From NCBI GenBank assembly GCA_034430275.1, contig DAOUEW010000318.1, positions 1 to 20,532 of the forward strand: 20,532 bases of DNA. The letters are read 5' to 3'. This document shows, in pieces, positions 7,863-16,304 of the stretch (positions within the stretch are counted from its first letter, which is position 1; each line of letters begins with the position of its first letter). The position numbers and the translations under genes are program-made. Source of the stretch: JAUVXJ01 sp034430275 (GTDB lineage: Bacteria; Chloroflexota; Anaerolineae; UBA7937; B3-Chlor). The notes under the pieces were generated by a model. That model did not search any database, was not told the DNA's origin, and worked only from the letters and a program-made list of their open reading frames with translations.

Positions 7863-8789
7863 TCACCCGCCCAGATGGACCGTCAAGCCGAACGATTCGA
7901 GAACCTGCCTTATCTCCTCCATGTATTCTTCGCTAGGTGGCTGGGCGGCAATGGACTTGCCTGGCTGCTCCATTCTCTCGTGTTTGGCCTCGCCGAGTCT
8001 GTGATAGGGAAGCAGGTGAACCCTGATCGAATCCCCGAGCTCGGTGGCTATGAATCGTGCAGTTGCCCCTAGATTCTCCAATCCATCATTGTAGCCCGGT
8101 ATCACTGGCACCCGTGCCAGCAGCGGAATGCCCAGTTCGTGATGGATCCGCTTTGCGTTCTGCAAGATCAACTCATTCGATACTCCGGTATACCTCCGGT
8201 GTTGCTCAGGGTCCATGTGTTTGAAGTCATACAGCACCAGGTCCACGTGCTCCAGCACCCGCCGCATGGTCTCCCAAGGCGCGTATCCACAGGTGTCCAG
8301 CGTGGTGTGTATGGAGGCATCTCTGCAGAGCCTGAACACCGCCGTGGCGAATTCCGGTTGAGCCAGCGGTTCACCACCACTCAACGTTGCACCACCCCCC
8401 GATCTCTGGTAGAAGATGTCGTCCGCGGCGACCTCGTCGAAGACCTCTCCAGCGGTGATCTGCCGCCCCATGAGGTTTCTGGCCTCGTTCGGGCATACCT
8501 CCGCACACTTGCCAGCACCTGTGCACAGGTCGCGGTTGGTGCGCGACCGCCCCTCCACCAGGTCGATGGCGCCTTCCGGACAAGCGCGCACACAGGCTCC
8601 GCATCCCTTGCAGTTCTCTTTCACGAAGAAGACCTGCGCTCGCGCAGCCTGCGACTCAGGATTCTGGCACCACAGACAACGCAGAGGGCACCCCTTCAGG
8701 AACACTGTGGTCCGGATTCCTGGACCGTCGTGGATGGAATAGCGCTGTAAGTTGAAGATCACTCCTTCTGTGTGCCGTGCATCGGTCAT
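7863..8789 (-). CDS. Glycyl radical enzyme activating enzyme (radical SAM, ferredoxin insert)
   Basis: Radical SAM protein of 308 aa that would install the glycyl radical on GRE1, and probably GRE2, by reductive cleavage of S-adenosylmethionine. Seen: N-terminal YSIHDGPGIRTTVFLKGCP; the SAM-cluster motif C34-x3-C38-x2-C41 (CPLRCLWC); an inserted ferredoxin-like region with a full motif CKGCGACVRACP (C60, C63, C66, C70); and a second motif CTGAGKCAEVCP in which the second Cys is Ala92. Then SGGGATLSGGEPLAQ, the glycine-rich SAM-binding region, and DTCGYAPWE. A ferredoxin insert is usual for activases of non-PFL GREs. It ends 51 bp before GRE1, the standard pairing. ATG 8789 fits the family N-terminus. 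The missing fourth ligand in the second motif is the one oddity. Confidence 0.95.
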   Translation of the reverse strand: MTDARHTEGVIFNLQRYSIHDGPGIRTTVFLKGCPLRCLWCQNPESQAARAQVFFVKENCKGCGACVRACPEGAIDLVEGRSRTNRDLCTGAGKCAEVCPNEARNLMGRQITAGEVFDEVAADDIFYQRSGGGATLSGGEPLAQPEFATAVFRLCRDASIHTTLDTCGYAPWETMRRVLEHVDLVLYDFKHMDPEQHRRYTGVSNELILQNAKRIHHELGIPLLARVPVIPGYNDGLENLGATARFIATELGDSIRVHLLPYHRLGEAKHERMEQPGKSIAAQPPSEEYMEEIRQVLESFGLTVHLGG

Positions 8790-8838
8790 GCCTATCGGCG
8801 CTCCCGTTCACATTCTCTACGATCAAGTCCAGATCTAG

Positions 8839-10392
8839 CTAGTGAATCCTACGTTCTTGGCCTTTCCAGTACTCTTCCCTTATCTCTGCCTTCTTGATCT
8901 TGCCGCTGCCTGTCTTGGGCAAGACATCCCTGAACTCCACCGACCTTGGCTTCTTGTAACTGGCCAGATGCTCCTTGCAGAAGTCGATGAGCTCTTCTTC
9001 GGAGGCTTCTGCTCCGTCTTTGAGGACTACGACCGCCTGAACTGATTCGCCCCACTTCCTGTCCGGCACCCCCACGACTGCGGCCTCGAGCACTGCGGGA
9101 TGCATATACAACACGTCCTCCACCTCTCGAGAATAGACGTTCTCTCCCCCGCTGATGATCATGTCCTTCTTTCTGTCTACCAAGTAGACGTAGCCATCCT
9201 CATCCAACCTACCCACGTCTCCCGTGTGCAGCCAGCCATCCTCCTCCATTGTGTCCGCCGTATCATGGGGCATTCCCCAGTACCCCGTCATCATTCTGTC
9301 ACTGCGTGCGAGTATCTCTCCTACACCTCCGGCAGGAACATCACGGCCCTGCTCGTCCACGATTCTCATCTCGCCCTGCCCAAAAGGCTGGCCTGCCGAC
9401 TCCAATCTCTTGAGTTCCTTCGCTGAGCCGTCCAGTTTGTGGTCCTCTTTCTTGAGCACTGCTATGTTCAGGGTCTCTGTCTGCCCGAACAACTGGCTGA
9501 AGACCTGGCCAAAACGTTCCATGCCTCGTTTCAACGCCTCTGGAGGCATCGGCGCGCCTACGTACATGATGGTGCGCAAGCTGCTGAGGTCGTAGTCATC
9601 CAGGTTGGGATGCTCCAACAGGCGAATGATCATGGCCGGCACCAGCCCGACATAGGTAACCTTCTGCCTGGCTATCGCATCAAGGACTCGAGTCTCGTCA
9701 AACCCCTTGTGGATCACGCTGGTAGCCCCGTAGGCAAAAGCAGGGAACAGGTGGGCCGCTGAGCCGCCGACGTGAAAGAAAGGCATCACACACAGGACGA
9801 CGTCGTCAGGGACAAAACTGTCTCGGTGAACCCCGATCTCCGCCAGCAGACTCTTGTGAATGTGAGTGGCACCCTTGGGATGTCCCGTCGTGCCACTCGT
9901 ATAGTACAGAGCAGCCGGGTCATTCGCAGTCACCTCGTCCGATGGCTCGTTGGAGGGATGGCCGGCGATCAACTGCTCGTAGCTGGTCATGCCCTCCACC
10001 TCTGCATCGAGGCAAATCAGATTCCGGACCATGTCCAACTCACCTCGGATGGCCTGGACGACATCCACGAACTCGCTTCCCAGGATCAGAGTGTTGATCC
10101 CGGCGTTGTCGATCAGGTACGCGAGCTCCCTGCCCACAGACCTATGATTCAGCGGCACGCACACTCTACCGGCCTTGGCCAGACCGAAGACCTCGAAATA
10201 CTGTGGGCAGTTGTAGGCCAGTATCCCCACCCGGTCTCCCTTCTGCACGCCCAGTTCTGCCAGGGCATTCACCAGGCTGTTGATCCTCCGATTCACCTCC
10301 TCGAAGGTGAAGCTTCTGTCATCACCGACAAGGGCAGTCTTGTCCGCGTATCGCTGAGCATTGATGTTGATCATCTCCTTGAGAGTTTCCAC
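8839..10392 (-). CDS. Acyl-CoA synthetase (AMP-forming, ANL superfamily)
   Basis: Would activate a carboxylic acid to its CoA thioester with ATP through an acyl-adenylate, in the cytoplasm. 517 aa from the chosen start. Seen: P-loop YTSGTTGHPKG (about 164-174), FFHVGG, the FGQTE adenine-contact motif, WLHTGDVGRLDEDGY, the hinge VDRKKDMIISGGENVYSREVE, and the C-terminal catalytic Lys in PKTGSGKIKK (about K498). The frame is open to a GTG at 10446, but that codon has no ribosome binding site. GTG 10392 is preceded by GGAGGGG with 5-base spacing and gives the usual family N-terminus (VETLKEMININAQRYADKTA), so I prefer it. Motifs match medium/long-chain and aryl-acid ligases alike, so the acid cannot be named. 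It sits 49 bp before the activase gene. Confidence 0.93.
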   Translation of the reverse strand: METLKEMININAQRYADKTALVGDDRSFTFEEVNRRINSLVNALAELGVQKGDRVGILAYNCPQYFEVFGLAKAGRVCVPLNHRSVGRELAYLIDNAGINTLILGSEFVDVVQAIRGELDMVRNLICLDAEVEGMTSYEQLIAGHPSNEPSDEVTANDPAALYYTSGTTGHPKGATHIHKSLLAEIGVHRDSFVPDDVVLCVMPFFHVGGSAAHLFPAFAYGATSVIHKGFDETRVLDAIARQKVTYVGLVPAMIIRLLEHPNLDDYDLSSLRTIMYVGAPMPPEALKRGMERFGQVFSQLFGQTETLNIAVLKKEDHKLDGSAKELKRLESAGQPFGQGEMRIVDEQGRDVPAGGVGEILARSDRMMTGYWGMPHDTADTMEEDGWLHTGDVGRLDEDGYVYLVDRKKDMIISGGENVYSREVEDVLYMHPAVLEAAVVGVPDRKWGESVQAVVVLKDGAEASEEELIDFCKEHLASYKKPRSVEFRDVLPKTGSGKIKKAEIREEYWKGQERRIH

Positions 10393-10397
10393 TTCTT

Positions 10398-10404
10398 CCC
10401 CTCC
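10398..10404 (-). promoter_or_regulatory. Ribosome binding site deciding the acyl-CoA synthetase start
   Basis: GGAGGGG on the minus strand, 5 bases before GTG 10392. It favours this start over the in-frame GTG 54 bases further upstream, which has no comparable site. Confidence 0.6.
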
Positions 10405-10520
10405 AGCGGAGCAGAGCTCCTCCCAGATCCGTTCTGGACTCCTCACAACCGTATTGTGGTTGACGGTGAGCCAGGCTTGCTCGCCACGCCCTTCGTCCCC
10501 GCCTGGGCTCGAGCCAAGAT

Positions 10521-11894
10521 CTATAGGTGCTGCGTGATCTCGCGCACGTCTTCCACTTGCTCCAGGTTGGCGGTCAACTCCACGACTTCTTCCAGTTTCC
10601 TATCCGAGATCCTTCTGGCTGAATGCTTGGCACAATCCATGAACTTCGACACCAGCGTCTCTTCGCTGATCGGATTCTGAGGGTGGCCAAGAGGCAGATC
10701 CACCCTTCTTGACAGAGTGGCCTCCCCTGTGTCTATCTGTACGAAGCCTCGCACCGCTTCCTTCAGAGTCAGCCCGCTATCGACCTCATACGTGACTTTT
10801 CCAGCCATCTGGAGCACGTCTTGGTCTGCCAGCGCTCGCGGAGTGAAATGATCTAGACGCACTCCGCCACGGAGCAAAGCCGTAGCCAACACGAAAGGAA
10901 TGCTGAACTTGGCGTCTATGGCCGTTGCGGGCTTCTTCTTACTCCTCTGGGGCTCACAGAGCATCTTGTTCACGGGACTGACGACGACCTTGATGCCCGC
11001 CACCTCACTCGGTTCCAGGCTGGTCTCGGATAGTATGTGGAGAGCCGCCTCTATGTAGGCATGAGTGCCCCTACAACTCGGCCAAGGCTTGACGCTGACA
11101 TTGGCGCCCTCGAAGGTCCGTCCCAGTTCGTTGGTCAGCGGCATCGGATCATAGTTGCCTCTCGAATACAAGCTGAAGAGCCCCCCCTCGCCCTCGATGG
11201 GACGCTCGAAACCCGTCACTCCCCGCTGGGCCAGTAGCGCGGACAGGACTCCCGCCTTGGCGGAGAAAGCATCCCGCACAGATCTGACCACTGACCGAGG
11301 GCTGACTGTGAGTTCTGCACTGCACGTGGTCTGACAAAGGGTCAGTGAGAAAGCGTCTACCACCTGCTCTGCGGTTGGATCCAACAACTTGCAGGCCGCC
11401 GCTGTCGCGCCGAAAGCTCCGAGGATCGGTGGTATGTACCAACCGCTTTCCAGTGGGTTCTCCTTCAAAGCAAGTCCCAATCTACAGGTCAGATCGCAGC
11501 CCAAGACCATGGCCGTCAGAAACCGCTTTCCACTCACATCGCCGACTGACTCAGCGACCGCGAGAGCAGCGGGTATAGTGGCGGCGTTAGGGTGTACAGG
11601 TGCGCTGTCGTGAACATCCTCGAAATCCAGAGCATGGGCCATGGAACCGTTGGCGAAGGCCGCCATGAGGGCCGGCGCCCTGGCCCCAAAGCCCAGAATC
11701 GTACTCTCCTGGACACCTTCCATCGCCAGCGCCAGGTCTACGAAGGCCTGACACCCCTCGCCAAGGGTGCTCGCGGCCAGGGTTACCCCCAGCGCATCCA
11801 AGAAGCTCTTCTTGGCGGCGTCTATGGCCGGGACTGGTATGTCGTCGTAGTTGATATCAGCGATGTTGCGCGCCAGCAGTAGAGATTCACTCAC
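10521..11894 (-). CDS. MmgE/PrpD family protein
   Basis: Member of the family that includes 2-methylcitrate dehydratase (PrpD), cis-aconitate decarboxylase and iminodisuccinate epimerase; these act on di- and tricarboxylates without a metal cluster. 457 aa from the chosen start. Seen: NGSMAHALDFEDVHDSAPVH and the following HPNAATIPAALAVAES, the hallmark N-terminal segment; WPSCRGTHAYIEAAL in the second domain; and a C-terminal DFT-type region. GTG 11894 is chosen because GAGGAG lies 7 bases upstream, overlapping the stop of the ATPase gene ahead, and because family proteins begin about here. The frame itself is open to 11930. There is no citrate synthase or methylisocitrate lyase in view, so a methylcitrate cycle role is unlikely. 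An isomerase, hydro-lyase or decarboxylase step on the GRE product is my inference. Confidence 0.92.
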   Translation of the reverse strand: MSESLLLARNIADINYDDIPVPAIDAAKKSFLDALGVTLAASTLGEGCQAFVDLALAMEGVQESTILGFGARAPALMAAFANGSMAHALDFEDVHDSAPVHPNAATIPAALAVAESVGDVSGKRFLTAMVLGCDLTCRLGLALKENPLESGWYIPPILGAFGATAAACKLLDPTAEQVVDAFSLTLCQTTCSAELTVSPRSVVRSVRDAFSAKAGVLSALLAQRGVTGFERPIEGEGGLFSLYSRGNYDPMPLTNELGRTFEGANVSVKPWPSCRGTHAYIEAALHILSETSLEPSEVAGIKVVVSPVNKMLCEPQRSKKKPATAIDAKFSIPFVLATALLRGGVRLDHFTPRALADQDVLQMAGKVTYEVDSGLTLKEAVRGFVQIDTGEATLSRRVDLPLGHPQNPISEETLVSKFMDCAKHSARRISDRKLEEVVELTANLEQVEDVREITQHL

Positions 11895-11901
11895 AGTACC
11901 G

Positions 11902-11907
11902 CTCCTC
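11902..11907 (-). promoter_or_regulatory. Ribosome binding site deciding the MmgE/PrpD start
   Basis: GAGGAG on the minus strand, 7 bases before GTG 11894. It overlaps the TGA stop (11906-11908) of the preceding ATPase gene, which suggests coupled translation. Confidence 0.6.
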
Positions 11908-12877
11908 AACCGTCGAGGGGATACCAGCACTTGACATCGTGACCATCCTCCAACGCCACCAGAGGAGGTTCATCTTGCGCGCATTCTCCCCGTGCCTGCG
12001 CACAACGAGGCGAAAACCTGCATCCCTCCGGGACGCGATCGAGGCGAGGCGGCTGACCGGGGATAGAGATCAGTCTATCTATCTTGGTCTCAAGTCTGGG
12101 CACCGCCCTCAAGAGAGAAGCCGTATAGTGATGGGCGGGCCTGTAGAAGATGTCCCTCACCGGCGCAGTCTCAACAATCTGCCCCGCATACATCACCGAT
12201 ACGCGGTCGCACATGTTGGCTACGATACCGAAATCATGGGTGATGAAGATGAGCGACATGCCCAATTCACGCTGGAGGTCCCTGAGAAGCTCCAGGTATT
12301 GCGCCTGGATTGTCACATCGAGGGAAGTCGTAGGCTCATCGGCGATGAGCAAGCGGGGTCGGCAGGATATGGATATGGCCCCAACAACCCTCTGCTTCAT
12401 GCCACCGCTCATTTGGTGTGGATAGGCGGTGATCCGCGTCTCTGGCGATGAGATGTTTACCTGCCTCAGCATCTCAACCACCCTCTCCACAAGAGCAGGC
12501 CCTTTGAGCTTCAGATGAGTGGACAGCGATTCCGCTATCTGATCCCCCACCGTGAGCACGGGGTTCAGCGAGGTCATGGGATCCTGAAGGATCATGGAGA
12601 TCTTCTCCCCACGGACCTTCCGCATCTCTCTATCACTCTTGTGCAGGAGGTCCTCGCCCTCAAGAAGTACCTTCCCACTGACAATGCGACCAGGCCTGGG
12701 CACGAGCCGCAGAATCGACAGGCACGACATGGTCTTGCCGCATCCTGACTCCCCGACCAGGCCGAGGGTCTCGTTGTCGTCGACATGAAAGCTCACGCCG
12801 TCGACGGCCTTGACCACCGAGCCCTTCCTCGGAAAGTAGGTCTTGAGATCCTGGACCTCGAGTAGCCTATCTCCCAT
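11906..12877 (-). CDS. Opp/Dpp-type ABC transporter ATPase, D-type
   Basis: Nucleotide-binding subunit of an oligopeptide/dipeptide-type importer, 323 aa, working with the F-type ATPase and permeases encoded upstream. Seen: LLEVQDLKTYFPRKGSVVKA at the N-terminus, typical of DppD/OppD; Walker A GESGCGKT; ABC signature MSGGMKQR; Walker B RLLIADEP followed by D-loop TSLD; switch-region FITHDFG. The C-terminal oligopeptide-transporter extension has PEGCRFSPRC, then two more cysteines (GEC, VKC), the cysteine set usual for this family. It starts at ATG 12877, 218 bp after the F-type gene, a wide gap for ATPases that are usually adjacent. The order F then D is the reverse of the common B-C-D-F arrangement. 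Confidence 0.94.
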   Translation of the reverse strand: MGDRLLEVQDLKTYFPRKGSVVKAVDGVSFHVDDNETLGLVGESGCGKTMSCLSILRLVPRPGRIVSGKVLLEGEDLLHKSDREMRKVRGEKISMILQDPMTSLNPVLTVGDQIAESLSTHLKLKGPALVERVVEMLRQVNISSPETRITAYPHQMSGGMKQRVVGAISISCRPRLLIADEPTTSLDVTIQAQYLELLRDLQRELGMSLIFITHDFGIVANMCDRVSVMYAGQIVETAPVRDIFYRPAHHYTASLLRAVPRLETKIDRLISIPGQPPRLDRVPEGCRFSPRCAQARGECAQDEPPLVALEDGHDVKCWYPLDG

Positions 12878-13095
12878 CTCAGTCTTTCACCCTTCTCGAG
12901 CCAACGCCTGCCGGGATCCTCCTGGCACAGTGTTCTCCCTCGGTTCCATCACAGGCCGAGACCTCTACTCGCAGCGCTCTCTCGGGGCGACTGATTGTCA
13001 AGCCACCGCTCGTCTCATACATTTGGGCGTGACCTCCCCGAGCGAAGCAGCCGCCGTCGAGTCCAAAGCAATCGTGCCCACAGGTGTTACCACCG

Positions 13096-14088
13096 TCATC
13101 GATAGCTCAGGCAAGCGATAGAGTGTCCCGGACTTACCTCCACAAGGGTAGGCTCAGTCCGGGAGCAACCTTCCTGGGCACTGGGGCACCGGGGGTGGAA
13201 ACGGCATCCGCTGGGCGGATCGATGGGGCTGGGCACCTCACCCGATACCACACTCTTGGCATGCTCTGCGTCGGGTCTATCCGGCAGGCTGGCCGCGAAA
13301 AGCGCTTGGGTGTAGGGGTGTAGCGGCCGCGTACACAGCTCATCGCCTGGCGCACTCTCCACTATCTTTCCCAGATACATCACACTGATTCGGTGACTCA
13401 TGTATCTGACCGTCGCCAGGTCGTGGGCGATGAATAGGAAACTAAGACCCATCTCGTTCTGTAAGTCTCTGAGAAGATTCAGTAGTTGAGCGCGAATAGA
13501 GACATCCTGAGAAGACACCGGCTCGTCCAGGATGATCAACTTGGGATCACAGGCCACGGCGCGGGCGATGGCTATTCTCTGCCTCTGCCCTCCACTGAAC
13601 TCGGCCGGGTATTCCTTCGTGGCGCTGGCATCGAGCCCCACCGCCTCCAACGCGGCCAGGACTCTCTCCCTGATCTCTTTCCTATCGCAAGTCTTGTTCG
13701 CCACGAGCGGCTCACTCACGATCCCGGCCACCTGCATCCTGGGATTGAGAGAGGAAAAGGGGTTCTGGAAGACCACCTGCACCGATCTACGGTAGCGCGC
13801 GAGATCATCCCCGCTGAACTCGGTCACGTCCTGCCCTTCGAAGAGGATGCGGCCCTCGGTCAGTCTCTCCAGCAGCAGAATCAGCCTGGCCATCGTCGTC
13901 TTCCCACAACCGGACTCGCCCACCAGTCCCAAGGTCTCGCCCGGGTTGATGGAAAGATCGACACCGTCCACTGCTTTCACCCAGGCCACGGTCTTGGCAA
14001 GCAATATCCCCTTCGTGACCGGAAAGTGTTTCTTTACTGCCTTCGTTTCCAACACTGGCGGCGTAACTGCGACCTTGCTTCTATCCAC
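13096..14088 (-). CDS. Opp/Dpp-type ABC transporter ATPase, F-type
   Basis: Second nucleotide-binding subunit of the importer, 330 aa from GTG 14088. Seen: VLETKAVKKHFPVTKG and a long segment before WVKAVDG, typical of OppF/DppF; Walker A GESGCGKTTMARLIL; Q-loop VFQNPFSSLNPRM; signature FSGGQRQRIAIARA; Walker B LIILDEP; switch LFIAHDLATVRYM; and a C-terminal cysteine extension with SGCRFHPRC, EGC and IAC. The D-loop reads SSQD rather than the usual SALD. The start lacks a strong ribosome binding site at ideal distance (GAGGGAG lies about 14 bases upstream). It follows permease C after 60 bp. Confidence 0.94.
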   Translation of the reverse strand: MDRSKVAVTPPVLETKAVKKHFPVTKGILLAKTVAWVKAVDGVDLSINPGETLGLVGESGCGKTTMARLILLLERLTEGRILFEGQDVTEFSGDDLARYRRSVQVVFQNPFSSLNPRMQVAGIVSEPLVANKTCDRKEIRERVLAALEAVGLDASATKEYPAEFSGGQRQRIAIARAVACDPKLIILDEPVSSQDVSIRAQLLNLLRDLQNEMGLSFLFIAHDLATVRYMSHRISVMYLGKIVESAPGDELCTRPLHPYTQALFAASLPDRPDAEHAKSVVSGEVPSPIDPPSGCRFHPRCPSAQEGCSRTEPTLVEVSPGHSIACLSYR

Positions 14089-14148
14089 TTCCTGCAGACT
14101 CCCTCAAGTCATCCAAAAGGAGTTCACTTCCTCAGAAGCCCATGGGCA

Positions 14149-14988
14149 TCACGCCTGAAGAGATGGATTGATCAGCTCCGTGAGGGTATCCCCCAGCAGG
14201 TTGAACGAAAGAACGGTGGCCACGATGGCTACTCCCGGGACCATAGATAACCACCATGCTGTTACAACGTAGGACCTGCCTTCGGCGATCATGGAGCCCC
14301 AGTCAGGTGTGGGTGGAGGCACGCCTACCCCCAGGAAACTCAAGGAAGACTCCATGATGATCACTATGCCGACCTGCAAAGTGGCCAGAACGATCAAGGA
14401 ACTGGCCACGTTCGGCATTATGTGGCGCACCAGGATGCGGGTCTTGGACACGCCGGCGACCTGGGCCAGGGCCACATAGTCCATTTCTCTGACTCTTAAC
14501 GTTTCGCCCCTGGCCATGCGCGCGTACTCTGCCCACAGTACCAGGCTAATCACAAAGATGATGTTAAAGAAGCTGGGCCCAACCACCACAGCAAGCACCA
14601 TGGCCAGCAGAATCGCGGGGAACGAGAAGGCCAGGTCCACCGCCCGCATGATTATTGTGTTGATCCAACCACCAAGGTAACCGGCTATGGCGCCCAGCAA
14701 GGATCCCGCGATGCCTGAGACCAGGATGGCCAGCACAGCCACCGCCAATGAGGTCCTTGCTCCAAAGATGAGTCGGCTCAGGGTATCCCTACCGAGCAGG
14801 TCAGTCCCCAGCAGGTGGGCGGTGCTGCCTCCTTCCTGCCAAGCAGGCGGTGTGAGACGATCGCTCAGTGTACCCTTGGCTGGGTCATAGGGGGCTATGA
14901 AGGGCGCAAACACGGTCACAACCACCAGCAGCCCAATGATCACCAGACCTATGATGCTCGTCACTATGGAGGATAGACCAAGCCTCAT
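14149..14988 (-). CDS. Opp/Dpp-type ABC transporter permease C
   Basis: Inner-membrane permease of the importer, 279 aa. Seen: an N-terminal transmembrane segment within SIIGLVIIGLLVVVTVFAP followed by FIAPYDP; HLLGTDLLGRDTLSRLIFGARTSL, characteristic of the DppC/OppC subfamily; further hydrophobic helices; and the cytoplasmic EAA loop YVALAQVAGVSKTRILVRH, which docks with the ATPases. ATG 14988 follows AGGGGTGGCAAG. It lies 92 bp after permease B. Confidence 0.95.
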   Translation of the reverse strand: MRLGLSSIVTSIIGLVIIGLLVVVTVFAPFIAPYDPAKGTLSDRLTPPAWQEGGSTAHLLGTDLLGRDTLSRLIFGARTSLAVAVLAILVSGIAGSLLGAIAGYLGGWINTIIMRAVDLAFSFPAILLAMVLAVVVGPSFFNIIFVISLVLWAEYARMARGETLRVREMDYVALAQVAGVSKTRILVRHIMPNVASSLIVLATLQVGIVIIMESSLSFLGVGVPPPTPDWGSMIAEGRSYVVTAWWLSMVPGVAIVATVLSFNLLGDTLTELINPSLQA

Positions 14989-15080
14989 CTTGCCACCCCT
15001 ACTGACATAGAGTCAACCGGCCTGTCGAGGCGTGCACTCTGGGGTCGTACATGCTGAGTTGCAGGCCCAGCCCCGAAATG

Positions 15081-16001
15081 TTATGAGTATCTGATGCGCG
15101 GGTCAATGTATGCGTACAGGACATCAACCACCAGATTGATCACCAAGAACGCGGTGGCCATGAACAGGACCACCGCCTGCAACACAGGGAAGTCGCGTAA
15201 CATGACCGCATCGTACGCTAGCCGCCCCACCCCGGGCCAGGCGAAGACCGTCTCTACGACCACCGTTCCGGTCACCATACGTCCAAACACGGTACCCAGG
15301 TAGGTGATGACAGGGATCAGGCTGTTCCTCAGCGCATGCTTCCAGACAACTGTCGTTTCCGATAGTCCCTTTATCCGCGCCAGTTTCACATACTCGCTAT
15401 CGAGAGCCTCCAACATTCCAGAGCGCGTCAGGCGCAAGAAGGCAGCGACCATGAAGGCTCCCAAGGAGAACACGGGAAGGACGAACTGCTTCGGGGTTCC
15501 GTATCCCGAGGTAGGCAAGACACCGAACTGGACGCTGAAGACATACATGGCCACGATGCCCAGCCAGAAGACCGGCGTTGCTTGCCCCATTAGTGCAAGA
15601 ACTCGGGCGAGCGTGTCCACAATCGATCCCCGTCTCAAAGCCGCCAGGACCCCGAGCGGGAGTCCAATGAGGAAGCTCATCGAGGCGGATATGGAGGCCA
15701 ACTGCAGGGTGGCTGGAAGCCTTTCTAGGACCAGTTCCAGTGCGGGAGCATGGTCGCCTCTGATAGATCTCCCCAGGTCCCCTCTGACTGCGTTCCACAC
15801 GAATATGGCATACTGCTCAGGAAGGGGCTTGTCCAGACCTAGCTGCCGAGTCAGCCTCTCCTGGTCTTCGAAGGTGCTGAACTCACTGAGCAGCAAGGCC
15901 ACCGGGTCTCCGGTCAGCCTCCCCAAGATAAAGACGATGATGCTAACCAAGAACAGTGTGACCAGGCCCTGAAGCAGGCGCCTGACGATGAATCGTTGCA
16001 T
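15081..16001 (-). CDS. Opp/Dpp-type ABC transporter permease B
   Basis: Inner-membrane permease, 306 aa. Seen: MQRFIVRRLLQGLVTLFLVS (first membrane segment); GDLGRSIR; several hydrophobic helices; the EAA loop YVKLARIKGLSETTVVWKHA followed by LRNSLIPVIT; and the subfamily C-terminal VVDVLYAYIDPRIRY. ATG 16001 is preceded by GAGGGG. It is separated from the upstream binding-protein gene by about 300 bp that contain a 16-bp inverted repeat, which may uncouple transporter levels from binding-protein levels. Confidence 0.95.
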   Translation of the reverse strand: MQRFIVRRLLQGLVTLFLVSIIVFILGRLTGDPVALLLSEFSTFEDQERLTRQLGLDKPLPEQYAIFVWNAVRGDLGRSIRGDHAPALELVLERLPATLQLASISASMSFLIGLPLGVLAALRRGSIVDTLARVLALMGQATPVFWLGIVAMYVFSVQFGVLPTSGYGTPKQFVLPVFSLGAFMVAAFLRLTRSGMLEALDSEYVKLARIKGLSETTVVWKHALRNSLIPVITYLGTVFGRMVTGTVVVETVFAWPGVGRLAYDAVMLRDFPVLQAVVLFMATAFLVINLVVDVLYAYIDPRIRYS

Positions 16002-16177
16002 AGCCCCTCTGAATCGACTCGTTGGGATCGGGTTGTTGCGCTCTCCCCTACACCGGTACGATGCTCGCCGTACGCTGCGCAGCCGTCCCTAGGCACGCGA
16101 ACTCGCCAGGCCTCCACCTCAACTATACCAGCCTGGTTGACAATCAACCACGCTAGCGGCTACACGGTATCGGACGA

Positions 16178-16272
16178 GGTAGGGCCTCCGAGGTCACCAC
16201 GACCTTCACCAGCCAGCGCACTCACATCAGACTAGTGCTCATCCCGATGCACTGGCCCTCGGAGGCCCTACC
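16178..16272. repeat. Perfect 16-bp inverted repeat with nested hairpins, 3' of a binding-protein gene
   Basis: Left arm GGTAGGGCCTCCGAGG at 16178-16193; right arm CCTCGGAGGCCCTACC at 16257-16272, an exact reverse complement, separated by 63 bases. Inside there is a smaller hairpin (AGGTC, ACCAC, GACCT; 16191-16205) and an AGTGC/GCACT pair (16234-16238, 16249-16253). The structure begins 32 bases beyond the stop of the second binding-protein gene and lies within the 303-base gap 16002-16304, which holds no supported gene. Such stem-loops after a binding-protein gene can protect its mRNA or attenuate read-through. A small mobile repeat is an alternative, but no flanking target duplication is visible. 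Confidence 0.75.
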
Positions 16273-16304
16273 CGCGCATCCACCATTGGCCCACTAGCAA
16301 GCCG

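Noticed and set aside
10393..10446. Upstream GTG (10446) as the acyl-CoA synthetase start
   Set aside because: No ribosome binding site precedes it, whereas GTG 10392 has GGAGGGG at ideal spacing and gives the usual family N-terminus.
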